64,000 nucleotides of DNA from Parapristionchus giblindavisi (GCA_943737045.1 CALSFV010000373.1:188501-252500); one strand, 5' to 3'; counted from the stretch's first letter, positions 38,801 to 46,784 are shown. Numbers and translations: made by a program. The notes: a model not told the origin generated them from the sequence alone.

Positions 38801-39387
38801 CCTACACTAAACTATCCCGATGGGTTCATTAGCTCATCTATCAGCCATCAAGTCATCGACTTTCGTAGTGTAGTGGATAGGTGTCCACGTTCACTTTTGA
38901 TTGCCACGGGTTCGATCCCCTTTGAAGCAATTTTCTTTTGCTGATTTTTATCTTGCCGAAAGATTGAAATATTTTGCTATGATTATGAAAACCAGAAAAG
39001 AAAATAGGAAAGTAGGTATGTCTCGATAGTTGATAGATGAGTTAACGAACCCATCGGGATATTTTAGTGTAGGATACAGCATGAACTTTCGAATCAGCCC
39101 AGAAAGCCAAACTTCAATATCGATTTTCTTGAAGCTCAGGTCGATTAGGCACAGTCTAAAAACGGTTTTGCGATCAGCATATTTAACTAATTTTAGTCGC
39201 ACCGTTGGCATCTCATTAGGCCACGCCGAATTGAGACCATTCCCTTGTCAGCTGCGAAGTACAAAACAATATTAAAATAATGATATTATAATATAAATAA
39301 TGATAAATAGATAAAATAAATATTGCAGAATGGCTCATCGCCGATGTTCGTCCGACTAGTCCAGGCACAACCGTAGAATCACCCTAG
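6208..39387 (+). CDS. Giant multi-exon gene: repetitive disordered protein with C-terminal ACCS-like PLP aminotransferase domain
   Basis: Fifty-three exons can be joined with matching phase at every junction and no internal stop, from ATG at 6208 to TAG at 39385-39387, giving about 2,822 residues. The first ~2,400 residues are polar, Ser/Pro/Asp/Glu-rich and built largely from recurring short motifs. Residues ~2409-2822 are a fold-type I PLP aminotransferase domain most like ACC-synthase-like proteins (ACCS). I do not recognise the N-terminal part. The ORF stays open through the 30837-30923 and 31175-31234 exons, so a single fused gene is the simplest reading; two genes sharing exons, or an internal promoter for the aminotransferase, remain possible. 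The start is the least certain part (exons 1-3 are small). One donor (GAG|gtcgag after 16373) and several AAG acceptors are weak. The component exon groups are listed separately. Confidence 0.72.
6947..7068. mobile_element. H1 hairpin MITE copy, TTAA at both ends
   Basis: TTAA at 6947-6950 and 7065-7068; stem CTCCGCTCTGGCCACGCTCTC. Confidence 0.85.
8400..8515. mobile_element. H1 hairpin MITE copy
   Basis: TTAAACACCCCGAGG left end; right end TTAC instead of TTAA. Confidence 0.8.
9209..9314. mobile_element. H1 hairpin MITE copy abutting a larger TTAA palindrome
   Basis: Its right TTAA (9311-9314) is also the left boundary of the 9311-11680 element. Confidence 0.8.
9968..10190. mobile_element. 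Third MITE family copy (GTATAAAATACACTTG ends)
   Basis: Related to copies at 25898-26110 and 56719-56930: ATAAAATACACTTGTT at one end, AAGTACATTTTA at the other, shared interior (GGTACGAGAGTAGCCA). Inserted in the core of the 9311-11680 element. Confidence 0.7.
10413..10466 (-). other. tRNA-like sequence (box A and box B)
   Basis: On the minus strand TGGCGTAGTGGTA (box A-like) is followed by CGCGGGTTCGTAACC (box B-like). A complete cloverleaf is not evident, so this is tRNA-derived rather than a functional tRNA. Confidence 0.55.
10632..10875. repeat. Two-copy tandem duplication, ~122-bp unit
   Basis: The second copy begins at 10754 and differs from the first at a few positions. Confidence 0.9.
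12017..12072. repeat. (GAGGTA)n minisatellite
   Basis: About nine hexamer units in an intron of the giant gene. Confidence 0.9.
12120..12480. repeat. GA-rich low-complexity intron sequence
   Basis: Purine-rich GAGA tracts; the minus-strand open frames here are low-complexity artefacts. Confidence 0.7.
12671..12782. mobile_element. H1 hairpin MITE copy
   Basis: ACCCGAGCTAG start, CTCGAGGTGGGCC end. Confidence 0.8.
12908..12932. mobile_element. H1 end fragment
   Basis: TTAGCTCGGCTTAGACTTTAA resembles the right end only. Confidence 0.5.
13367..20115 (+). CDS. Giant gene, exons 5-19 (acidic low-complexity region)
   Basis: Exons 13367-13489, 13645-13749, 14342-14416, 15439-15548, 15829-15921, 15980-16088, 16191-16373, 17296-17393, 17720-17825, 18072-18191, 18762-18833, 18913-18986, 19379-19469, 19654-19713 and 19999-20115. 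All phases agree. The protein is charged and Ser/Pro-rich, with single copies of the motif later expanded (SLDDVFAGI, NIDDVFAAL, DIDLDVVFSYP), a basic patch with Thr-Pro sites (TPRTPNANRSRRPSEKL), an Asp/Glu run and a second CTCQAC motif. If the weak donor at 16373 is not used, the reading frame stops at TGA 16383-16385 and gives a short product. The acceptors before 19654 and 19999 are AAG rather than CAG. Confidence 0.7.
14682..14774. mobile_element. H1 hairpin MITE copy
   Basis: Left end truncated; right end CTTTAA. Confidence 0.75.
15943..15977. repeat. Tandem GATCTTT heptamers next to a splice acceptor
   Basis: Four to five GATCTTT units run directly into the acceptor (ctttgacag) of the exon at 15980. 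Confidence 0.85.
16391..16522. repeat. 12-bp tandem repeat, CCCACTTGGTTG/A
   Basis: About 11 units beginning 17 bases after the exon 11 donor. The period is a multiple of three, so all frames stay open; the ORFs across it are artefacts unless the intron is retained. Confidence 0.95.
16811..16995. mobile_element. Palindromic element with nested H1 copy
   Basis: AACAAATGTCAGTGG at 16811 is matched by CCACTGACATTTGTT at 16980. An H1 hairpin (16842-16938) lies between them. Confidence 0.65.
18241..18306. mobile_element. H1 left-half fragment
   Basis: CCTCCGCTCTGTTAGCGCTC followed by TCTCGTAGAC; right half missing. Confidence 0.6.
19527..19626. mobile_element. H1 hairpin MITE copy
   Basis: Lies 27 bases upstream of the exon at 19654. 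Confidence 0.75.
20239..23154 (+). CDS. Giant gene, 2,916-base exon 20 encoding the repeat array
   Basis: One uninterrupted exon of 972 codons (residues ~611-1582), far longer than any neighbour. It carries degenerate repeats of a composite unit in a fixed order: an acidic motif such as EIDLDRVF or DINLDDVF; then RVDLSKFxxRTLER (variants RLDLSKFEKRTLER, RVNLDKFQPRTLER, RVDLDKYQPRVVER); then a Ser-Ser-Val-Pro-Val-Leu motif; then IDMDxVFNP. Two adjacent units (about 20899-21120 and 21217-21440) are nearly identical in protein, which suggests recent tandem duplication. Composition predicts intrinsic disorder; no catalytic or membrane segment is visible. It starts after attccag and ends at AGAG|gtaaag. 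The conserved motifs look like repeated docking peptides, but the partner is unknown. Confidence 0.85.
23168..23265. mobile_element. H1 hairpin MITE copy
   Basis: Diverged; fills most of the 141-base intron 23155-23295. Confidence 0.65.
23296..25736 (+). CDS. Giant gene, exons 21-27 including a tandemly duplicated exon block
   Basis: Exons 23296-23682, 23765-23863, 23982-24049, 24233-24320, 24391-24489, 25262-25329 and 25524-25736. Exons 23765, 23982 and 24233 are repeated in the same order and phase as exons 24391, 25262 and 25524. Both copies encode a segment with PSRYDEDKWKPRTLEREKKK, then KSDLPES, then VDIDEVFSGK and LTT(S/T)TVEY. The duplication therefore adds one more copy of the repeat unit to the protein. 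The intron between the second-copy exons is enlarged by insertion of a TTAA element (24508-24933). The last exon ends in a charged, probably helical segment rich in Lys and Glu. Confidence 0.8.
24508..24933. mobile_element. TTAA-bounded palindromic element carrying a tRNA-like sequence
   Basis: TTAA at 24508-24511 and 24930-24933 flank ends AGGGACAGTAACCCC and its inverse (AGGGAGAGTAACCCC). The paralogous intron of the duplicated exon block (around 23880) has the same flanks with a single TTAA (cactcTTAAcac), so this is an insertion that duplicated TTAA. The core contains box A-like and box B-like sequence on the minus strand. Confidence 0.9.
24624..24676 (-). other. tRNA-like sequence (box A and box B)
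   Basis: The minus strand reads ATAGTCTAATGGTAAG, then GGTTCGAGTCC about 30 bases later, a perfect box B consensus. Acceptor-stem pairing is not clear. Confidence 0.6.
24930..24990. mobile_element. H1 remnant next to the TTAA element
   Basis: TTAACACACCGAACTAATTT...AAATTAGCTCGG, with only a short stem left. Confidence 0.65.
25743..25831. mobile_element. H1 hairpin MITE copy
   Basis: Begins just after the exon ending at 25736; right end eroded. Confidence 0.75.
25898..26110. mobile_element. Third MITE family copy (CCGTATAAAATACACTTG ends)
   Basis: Best copy of the family: CCGTATAAAATACACTTG at 25898 is matched by AAGTACATTTTATACGG at the right end. Confidence 0.8.
26288..31823 (+). CDS. Giant gene, exons 28-41 (linker between repeat region and aminotransferase)
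   Basis: Exons 26288-26468, 26936-27028, 27328-27390, 28104-28214, 28487-28559, 28695-28786, 28944-29072, 29398-29518, 29671-29790, 30619-30701, 30837-30923, 31175-31234 and 31693-31823; the next exon is 32612-32723. Phases agree throughout. The protein is mostly polar and probably disordered, with basic Ser-rich stretches and a segment (FREARERRKK) that could be helical or a nuclear localisation signal. The last two exons look more ordered (SFIILRGSYNLVVAK, then GRLLLSLSDG) and may form a small beta-rich domain before the aminotransferase. No family is recognised. Confidence 0.7.
27080..27192. mobile_element. H1 hairpin MITE copy
   Basis: TTAAAGGCACATTCCGAAC left end; right TTAA lost. Confidence 0.8.
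27839..27935. mobile_element. H1 hairpin MITE copy, shortened stem
   Basis: TTAAAGAAACGCCCGACC left end, AGCTCGGGATTGG right end. Confidence 0.7.
28226..28268. mobile_element. H1 right-half fragment
   Basis: GTGGCCAGAGCGGAGAGTTAC lies just after the exon ending at 28214. Confidence 0.5.
31449..31562. mobile_element. H1 hairpin MITE copy
   Basis: ACACCTCGAGCTAATTTT left end; CGCCTTTAA right end. Confidence 0.8.
32612..39387 (+). CDS. Giant gene, C-terminal ACC-synthase-like PLP aminotransferase domain
   Basis: Exons 32612-32723, 32882-32947, 33300-33367, 33495-33625, 33884-33972, 34110-34175, 34581-34681, 35237-35375, 35680-35821, 37686-37825, 37977-38130, 38248-38337 and 39329-39387. The domain spans residues ~2409-2822, close to full family length. 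Family motifs in order: a CTAEN start, a PYY motif (~2505), NPHNPLG (Asn ~2562), IIMDE (Asp ~2590), SLSKD with the PLP lysine (~2628), and GWFRVSF with the carboxylate-binding Arg (~2761). Two usual active-site positions differ: the Tyr expected after DEI is Leu (DEILLG), and the Arg after the lysine loop (GxR) is Lys (GIK). In this family the lysine forms the PLP Schiff base; the substrate here is unknown and activity may be altered. A foldback Tc1 element sits in the intron 35822-37685. Confidence 0.85.
34921..35034. mobile_element. H1 hairpin MITE copy
   Basis: ACACCGGGAGC start, GCTCGGGGTGTG end. Confidence 0.75.
35901..37477. mobile_element. Tc1-family foldback element with inverted 5' halves
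   Basis: A TA dinucleotide flanks CAGTACTGGCCAAAATAGTG and its exact inverse. The arms (35901 to ~36500, and ~36870 to 37477) each contain the N-terminal part of a Tc1-like transposase in opposite orientation (open frames 36269-36451 plus and 36926-37108 minus). The loop keeps minus-strand catalytic-region sequence: VVFSDERKF with the catalytic Asp, then VRRPVGTRLD, then VKHGGESLML. Both arms share the same frameshift and the loop has stops, so it is non-autonomous. It sits in the intron 35822-37685 of the aminotransferase region. Confidence 0.92.
36440..37200 (-). pseudogene. Decayed Tc1-like transposase
   Basis: The minus strand reads a DNA-binding segment (MTVSTILKVIKTSIRAQ, VRPRKSTTISDRLITC), then NRKAWITWAKEHWYW, VVFSDERKF and VKHGGESL, in the order expected for Tc1/mariner transposases. 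Frameshifts and stop codons interrupt it, and the C-terminus with the last catalytic acidic residue is missing. Confidence 0.85.
38492..38612. mobile_element. H1 hairpin MITE copy
   Basis: ACACAATCCGAGCTAATTT left end; GACTTTAA right end. Confidence 0.8.
38619..39249. mobile_element. Palindromic element with tRNA-like loop
   Basis: ACAAGGGAATGGTCTCAATT begins the left arm and its inverse ends the right arm. The arms (38619-38855 and 39013-39249) pair over ~235 bases. The loop contains a tRNA-like sequence. It lies in the last intron of the giant gene. Confidence 0.88.
38866..38919 (+). other. tRNA-like sequence (box A and box B)
   Basis: TAGTGTAGTGGATAGG, as in Glu/Asp tRNA D-arms, is followed by ACGGGTTCGATCCC. 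The middle does not give a clean anticodon arm, so it is likely tRNA-derived. Confidence 0.65.
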
Positions 39388-39391
39388 GATC

Positions 39392-39397
39392 AATAAA
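39392..39397 (+). terminator. Candidate polyadenylation signal of the giant gene
   Basis: AATAAA lies four bases after the stop codon; another AATAAA is at 39646-39651. The first is unusually close to the stop, so the second may be the one used. Confidence 0.4.
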
Positions 39398-39731
39398 TCA
39401 ATAATTAGTTCCTTCATCACCCATTCCATGTCTGTTAACAATATCACGTATTTCTGCTCAAATTGTACATTTTCACTAAATTCAATCACAGCCTTTAGTC
39501 AAACACTTTCATGCTACATTTACCATGTTAATTTGTACTTTTTGTATCGTTTATCGTTTTCTGGACCATTCCGTCTCTGATACGGAATTGTATTGTGATA
39601 TAGCGACTGATTTCCAAAGTCGCCAAGTCTTTTTGGCAGCGAGTAAATAAATCTTAAATGTGTTAGCATCGTGTATGATCGATCAGAAACAGAAAGCAAA
39701 ATGAATTAATCAGTTCTATGTTTACGGTGAA

Positions 39732-39879
39732 ATATAGTTGATACAGATTGGCAAGTGATTATCACACAAAGGGCGTTACAGGATAGTGGACAGTGGATAG
39801 AACAATTCCAGGGTTGTGCAGAGATCGTTTGTTCGACTCCCTACCTGTGTCAATCATTTGCCAACCTGTATCAACTATG
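39732..39879. mobile_element. 148-bp palindromic element with tRNA-like loop
   Basis: ATAGTTGATACAGATTGGCA at the left is matched by TGCCAACCTGTATCAACTAT at the right. The loop contains AGTGGACAGTGGATAG, then GTTCGACTCC. Confidence 0.8.
39784..39840 (+). other. tRNA-like sequence (diverged boxes)
   Basis: TAGTGGACAGTGGATAG is box A-like and TTTGTTCGACTCC is box B-like. More diverged than the other four. Confidence 0.45.
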
Positions 39880-40100
39880 TTTCAAGGAGCTGACCACGCT
39901 CCGAATGGGGTATCGCTCAGAATAAATTGAATATTTACAGTGTAATTTCGCTATTTTTATCTTCTCAAAATTCAAATGCTTTTTCGTCGTTCTAACTCTC
40001 TTACATGTTATCATGAACAAATATGAATTAATCGTCTTTATCCTGAAGTAACTTGCATATCAGAGCACCGCTTATCTATATAAATGGATTGTGTGCGTAG

Positions 40101-41007
40101 TTAGGGACTAGGAACAGTGCGAGGAGTAGTGCTGGTTGGATGGGACTTGCGTATGTTCTGGAAAAGTTGTCCGTCTGTGAGTTGCAGCGATTGCTTTATC
40201 CATCTGAATATAATGTTATTACCTAATCCGATTTTTATTAAAATTGAAAAATATATTTATCATTTTCATTTATCGAACAAATTGGTAGTGGATTGAAGAT
40301 TAGATAAGATCTTTGTTTAATCAGCACACAATGTAACATAATTCAATGCAATATGCATGATCTGTATTCACTATTTAACTTGGAATCTATCGTACTCGGC
40401 TCTTGCAATACTCTCCCTCAGAAAGTGTAGAGTGGGTAGCCAGAAAGATAAATAAGGACATTTAAAGGGTTATACTATACCGATTAGCTAGTTGCTGGGC
40501 CAGCGTCCTGTTTATTTTCAGATAAGTTCGCATATCCTTCGGTTCCTGAAAATGTAGTTTTGCAATAGGGTGTCAAAATGGGACAGTGTTTATGTTCAGT
40601 TCAAAAGTAGCGATAATATAAGAAAATACTAGAACACTCTCTTCTTTTTATGTGCATTTTCATGTTTTTTTCTCTTGTTTTTTTTCTCGCTACTTTTGAA
40701 TAAGTATTCGCTGTTAATTTTATCAATTCATCAGAAACAATTCATCCAAAGTTCCTTGCTTACCGGAAACAAATCCACACCATACTCACTGCGATTTTCG
40801 AACGCCTAAAGAAAATTAAAGATCATAGAGCAAAGATCAAAGATCAAGTATCACTTTGATATTGTCGGAAATGAACTGCGTGGCGTTGAGCTGTTTTCTG
40901 AGCAGAATCTCGGTTGGTTGGATAAGAGGAGGAGGTTCCAGAGGAGTTGCAGCGACGAAGATGAGGAAAAGAAGTAGACAGAGGATGGATAGTCGACCGA
41001 TCATCAT
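40101..41007 (-). CDS. Small predicted secreted protein, 120 residues, four exons
   Basis: Minus-strand exons 40855-41007, 40764-40805, 40481-40545 and 40101-40203 join with consistent phase from ATG ATG to TAA. The product starts with a clear signal peptide: a short N-terminus with one Arg, a hydrophobic core (LSILCLLLFLIF) and a likely cleavage after VAA. The mature part has two N-glycosylation sequons (NAT, NRT) and is about 100 residues with no cysteine pattern. The first intron is only 49 bases and contains the GATCTTT repeat. The gene is convergent with the giant gene, about 700 bases from its stop. I do not recognise the family; a secreted peptide or small extracellular protein is the safest description. 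Confidence 0.7.
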
Positions 41008-42894
41008 GATTATGATACAATGGAATGAGGAGAAAACCTTTTAGTAGCTCGGTCGATTGCCTATCGATAAAGACGATTCAGTTCTCTCATTCTCTCATTC
41101 GCCCATGGAATATATCTATTTGGCGGTCTCTAGTAGCTACTCTGGGTACTAGGACGGATGAGAGCTACAGTGCGCTCTAAAAGTCATGGAACACTTTTTC
41201 ATTTCTTTAAACTTTTGGTTGAGGAAAGCAATCAAGTTGAGTCAATGTACATAATTTATCAAGAGATACAACCATCATGTGTTGGTGTAATTGAATCAGT
41301 CTACTGTTGCGTAGTGATGACGCTACCGAAGTACATTTTTTTTGAAAATTTATATTTCTTTAGTGACAAGTCCTGTTCTTCTGAAACATTGTGAGAGTGG
41401 AGATACCCACTAGGGCTGCACAGTCAGTAATTTCGGAATGGCTCTGTCTATGATTTCAAGATGTAGCGTGTTTGCAAATTTGATCCTCAAAATTTAAAAC
41501 TCTGCTTCTAGATGAGCCAACGACCCGTTCTACGTGCGAAAATGATGCCAGTGGCGTGTGATGTTTGACCACATTATGTTAGGCATAGCTTTTCATTCGC
41601 CCTTAGGGCATGAAAAACAATTTTTGGAAGGTCTGATTTTGAGACCCCTAGTGTTCAGTGGGGAGGACTTCGAAAATTTTGGTTCTTCCGCAGACAGCTT
41701 TGCAATGTATCATATATTTATTTCCCTTATTTTTGTTTAGCTCTGATTCTTACAAGAGCCGCAGCAAATGTTCTGTTTAGGTCATCTTGGTTAGATCGCG
41801 TACGCTATTAAAAACTTGTGCTTTCTCTCTCACATCTCTCGTCATCTTTTGATGAAATCTCTTATTTACAAAGCTCCTAAATATTTTTGAGATGTTAAGA
41901 AAGGTTTTTATTCTATTGCTGAAGTTTGATCTTTGATCTTTGCATTTTGATCTTAGATCTTTGTCCGCGATTTCTCAAACAATGGGCAAACCAACTTAAT
42001 AATGACGATGAGGAACTAAGAAAGTAGTTTCACACATGCACAATTGAATGATAAGTTAGGACAATTTGTCTCTATGTCTGCAGAAATGGCAATAGTATTG
42101 ATTATAAGATAGGAAGTGGTTCCCTTTCAGTGCTAGATCAGTGATAGAGTGGCCAGATGATCAGACGAGATCGATGGGCAGAGACGCAGAGAGTCATCGC
42201 GCGCACTGAACCCGATATAGCACCACTACTGATACGGGTAGTGGGCGGGGATAACTTCACTGAAAAAAAACATAAAATTTTAAAAATTATAATTTTGATA
42301 AAATAAAGACTCTAAATGACTCTAATAATTTTATTGGCACAGATTTCGTATGAAAAAGTTGAAATATCCGCGAAAGAAAATATCTCTGGAAGCCAGAAAT
42401 ATATTTAGTTGATATAGTAAACAATTTATGTAGGACGATCAAACTATTTTTTATGACCTGCTAAATGACTAATAAACACATGCATTGGCAATGCCAGCTA
42501 CATTACCTGCGAAAAAATCAGAATAATTAAAATTATAATAAATAATAATAATAATAAATTTATGCGTTACAAGGATAACTCAGATATAGCGAACAATTTA
42601 TGTCGTGATGAATTACATAAAATACGGTGCCACAACTTGGGAAGCAAAGAAATAAAAAATAATTATTACATACCGAAAAAAGACGAATTAATACTTTCTC
42701 GGATGATTTAACAATTAATAGAACTGGTATTCCTAAATATATTCCAATTGAAAAAATTATTCTATATCTTTAATAAATTTATTCTATAACTACAGTAATA
42801 TCTCAATCAGATTTCAGTAACAGTGTACTTAAAATTACTAATATTAGGGTTAGTTTTTTTGCAATGAGTTTTATTTATAGATCATTAAAGGAAC

Positions 42895-43005
42895 ACCCCA
42901 AGCTAATTTTACTCTCCGCATTGGCAATACTCTCTCATAGACAAATAAAGTGAGAGAGTGTTGCCAGAGCGGAGAGATTCAAATTAGCTCGGGGTGTGGC
43001 TTTAA
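42895..43005. mobile_element. H1 hairpin MITE, best-preserved reference copy
   Basis: TTAA at 42895-42898 and 43002-43005 flanks AGGAACACCCCAAGCTAATT at the left and AGCTCGGGGTGTGGCT at the right. The interior is a long hairpin (CTCTCCGCATTGGCAATACT paired with TGTTGCCAGAGCGGAGAG). With no coding capacity and TTAA ends, it is best read as a piggyBac-like MITE; no autonomous partner is visible in the window. Confidence 0.9.
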
Positions 43006-43636
43006 ATTTATTCTATTTTGAATGCAAATACTAAATTGTAAGATTCATTGTATCAAGAAAAGATATCATCAGGGATACGGAAGATTTAGATTACACCTCC
43101 ACTTGTTTTCTTTATAGTATCTCTAAGGTATGCACTTTACTTACTTTATCGTTGCAGTACTCTCACTTGTTGTAGTTTTGGCGTACTGCAGTAATCGTCC
43201 GTTTAAAAAATATTGCTTTTCCTCCTTCCATGAATAAATATTAAATCTCGTTGAACAAAACACTGCTATGATAAGAAGCGCTTAAAAATATTTATGGTAA
43301 TTTTGGAAATATATTAAGTTCACGTCTACTGAAATATGACGAACGATCCTTCATCAACTTTATCGACGACAGGAAGAACACGTTAAAGATGTAGTGTTTC
43401 TCTAATTAAACTCTCCAGCCGATCAATCGGACATATTGATTGTCCGGCGTGGTATCCACTCCAACTATTATATAATAAATCAAATTATCTACATAAAATC
43501 TCTAAAGTCCGTACTTATACACCGATATGTAGCTCCACCCATTTCTGATTAAACATATCTACATAGTGATTCTGACTCCACCCATTTAACTTCGCGGGCA
43601 TGGACACCGCTTGCAAACTACACATCGCACAAAATC

Positions 43637-43830
43637 TTTATTCATTTAAAAAGTAGCCAACGAGTGAGGTTTTCGAGGAAATATTCGGCACACTTCAAAG
43701 TTGCCCATCCACGTGTAGACGTCCGTCGAGTAGATTCGCCATCCCGAAGATGACACCCTTCCTCGGACGACCTCATCGACGAAGCTGATGAAGAAGATTC
43801 GCAAATATAATGTTGAAGAAACAATGAGTA
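43637..43830 (-). pseudogene. Possible captured terminal exon in the core of the 5.5-kb element
   Basis: On the minus strand an acceptor (tctcctacag) precedes ~62 open codons in two frames, followed by a stop and AATAAA. Neither frame resembles a known protein. It may be a captured host gene fragment or chance. Confidence 0.3.
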
Positions 43831-44479
43831 AACCTGTAGGAGATAATATCATAGCTTGAAACACTACAGTTCACAACATTCCACAAACTCTTTGGTCCAA
43901 CGAGAACTTTGAACTTTAAACTTTGTCAGTTTCAGATACCCTATTCATGAACGATGGCAAACCTAGTCTACAGCTACGAACGTTTCGTAGCTAGAACATA
44001 CGGAGTGAAGTAGGACAAGAATAAATCAATGATCAAAGAATGCGGATTGGTCTAGAAAATATCTGATACTGTTATCAAATTCGAACTGAAAATGAGATTT
44101 TTTCATGCACTCTCTACTCTGATCAATTACTAGACACTAGTTCCCCTTCATCTCTCTCCACAAATATCGATTGATCTTGTCGAGTTGTATGCATCTCTCG
44201 TGCACGCAAGAGACTATCAATGTGATCTACTATCTATAGGAATCAGACATATAAGATTAAGACTATCGATTGATCTACCGTACCCCTATCTGCGGTAACA
44301 CACCAAGATGCATGTACAAAATGGCCTTGCTAGTTGCTAATTAGTATACAGTGGAAAGAAACACGGCGTACGGTATGAGGAGAGACAATTATGGCAAGGG
44401 AAAGAAGTATTATAGTAAGAATGAGAGATGTATACGGTATTAGGTACTACGGTATTAGGGCTAATACATGATATCTATA

Positions 44480-45060
44480 AAAACACATGAACACTAATCT
44501 GTCCACGAAGAAATACCCAGCCGTACAAAGAGTAAACCCGGTGAGCCACATAATTGCTCGGTACCGGGAGTACCCCACGAACGGACATTCCGGGCAACGG
44601 AACCGAAAGACAGGTGACTAACTAACTAACTAATTTCAGAAAAATCGATACTACTATTGTGGGGTCGGATACGGTACCTCGGTGATGGGATAGACGTATC
44701 CCTGCGTAGATGAACGACGAGTCCACATGTAGGTGAGAGTAGAGAAGTTGAGAAACATCAAGACGATCATTGAAGTTGTTGTTCAGCCGATGAGAGAAGA
44801 CGTGGGATGAGACGATCTAAAATGATAATGATTTATATACTGTGTCTACTGTAGGGGTGTATGGTGGCTAATACATGATATCCATAAAAAACGGATAAGG
44901 TACCTTACTGAAGAAGACTAGACAAACGAAGAATCCACAGGCGAAGAGCACTCCGGAAGATGAGAGACATCTAGACGATCATCGCAGTTGTAGATGAGCC
45001 GGTGAGAGATGGAGTCGGGCTCATGCGATGAGACGATAAATGACAATGGTGGGAATGATG
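44480..45060 (-). repeat. Diverged tandem units with short hydrophobic reading frames
   Basis: Two units share a TAATACATGATATC(T/C)ATAAA end, a run encoding a hydrophobic stretch on the minus strand (GFTLCTAGYFFV in one, GVLFACGFFVCLVFF in the other) and a GATGATCGTCT(A/T)GATG segment. Stops interrupt one copy. Likely relics of a small membrane-protein gene. Confidence 0.45.
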
Positions 45061-46784
45061 ATGCCTTATATGCTGATCACCAAAGAGCACGCGCTCGATG
45101 TTTACGTTCTAGAAAGGATTGGAAGGAATGATCTGCCCTATTCCTAGAGTTATCGAACCGAGTGCACGTGCACTCAGTCAATCAATACTCAGCATTAGAG
45201 AGTAGATCACTTGACTGGACTCCATCTTGTTCGATATCTCCATTGACATAAATTGTTCGCTATATCTGAGTTATCCTTGTAACGCATAAATTTATTATTA
45301 TTATTATTTATTATAATTTTAATTATTCTGATTTTTTCGCAGGTAGTGTAGCTGGCATTGCCAATGCATGTGTTTATTAAAGTGATTTAGCAGGTTATAA
45401 AAATTAGTTTGAGCGTCCTACATAAATTGTTCACTATATCAACTAAATATAGTTCTGCATTCCAGAGATATTTTCTTTCGCGGATATTTCGACTTTTTCA
45501 TACGAAATCTGTGCCAATAAAATTATTAGAGTCATTTAGAGTTATTATTTTATCAAAATTATCATTTTTAAAATTTTATGTTTTTTTCAGTGAAGTTACC
45601 CGCCCGCCACCCGTCTCAGTAGTGGTGCTATATCGGGTTCAGTGCGCGCAGTGACTCTCTGCGTCTCTGCCCATCGATCTCGTCTGATCATCTGGCCACT
45701 CTTTCACTGATCTAGCACTGAAAGGGAACCACTTCCTATCTTATAATCAATACTATTGCCATTTCTGCAGACATAGAGACAAATTGTCCTAACCTATCAT
45801 TCAATTGTGCATGTGTGAAACTACTTTCTTTGTTCCTCATCGTCATTATTAAGTTGGTTTTGCCCATTGTTTGAAAAAATCGCGGACAAAGATCTAAGAT
45901 CAAAATACAAAGATCAAAGATCAAACTTCAGCAATAGAATAAAAACCTTTCTTAACATCTCAAAAATATTTAGGAGCTTTGTAAATAAGAGATTTCATCA
46001 AAAGAGGACGAGAGATGTGAGAGAGAAAGCACAAGTTTTTAAAAGCGTACGCGCTCTAACCAAGATGACCTAAACAGAACATTTGCAACGGCTCTTGTAG
46101 GAATCAGAGCTAAACAAAAATAAGGGAAATAAATATATGGTACATTGCAAAGCTGTCTGCGGAGGAACCATAATTTTCGAAGTCCTCCCCACTGAACACT
46201 AGGGGTCTCAAAATCAGACCTTCCAAAAATTGTTTTTCATGCCCTGAGGGCGAATGAAAAGCTATGCCTAACATAATAAGTGGTCAAATATCACTCGCCA
46301 CTGGCATCATTTTCGCACGTAGAACGGGTCGTTGGCTCATCTAGAAGCAGAGTTTTAAATTTTGGGGATCAAATTTGCAAACATGCTACATCTTGAAATC
46401 ATAGACAGAGCCATTCCGAAATTACTGACTGTGCAGCCCTAGTGGGTATCTCCACTCTCACAATGTTTCAGAAGAACAGGACTTGTCACTAAAGAAATAT
46501 AAATTTTCAATAAATGTACTTCGGTAGCGTCATCACTACGCAACAGTAGACTAATTCAATTACTCCGACACATCATGGCTGTATCTCTTGATAAATTATG
46601 TACATTGACTCAAAAGATCAACTTGTGTGCTTTGTTCAATCAAAACTTTTTTAAAAAATGAAAAAAAAGTGTTCCATACTTTTAGGCTACTATGTATTTC
46701 GAAAAATCCCCGCAAATCCATCTCAGTTATCGCCGCTACATTTTCCAATTATTTAATGTTTCAATGCACATCTGTTGTTGTTTA

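Larger units (their letters stand above)
41166..46696. mobile_element. 5.5-kb element with ~1.4-kb inverted terminal repeats
   Basis: Arms 41166-42603 and 45245-46696 are inverted copies with small differences. Both ends start with TA and share CTAAAAGT and ATGGAACACTTTTT, compatible with a Tc1/mariner-type or related TA-inserting element. No intact transposase is seen in arms or core. The ~2.6-kb core holds an inserted H1 copy, a possible 3'-terminal exon (43637-43830, minus) and a duplicated ~400-bp unit (about 44480-44820 and 44870-45060). It lies between the secreted-protein gene and sipa-1. Confidence 0.85.

Noticed and set aside
38866..38919. Functional tRNA gene
   Set aside because: Box A and box B are good, but the anticodon arm and acceptor stem do not pair convincingly, and it lies in the loop of a mobile palindrome.
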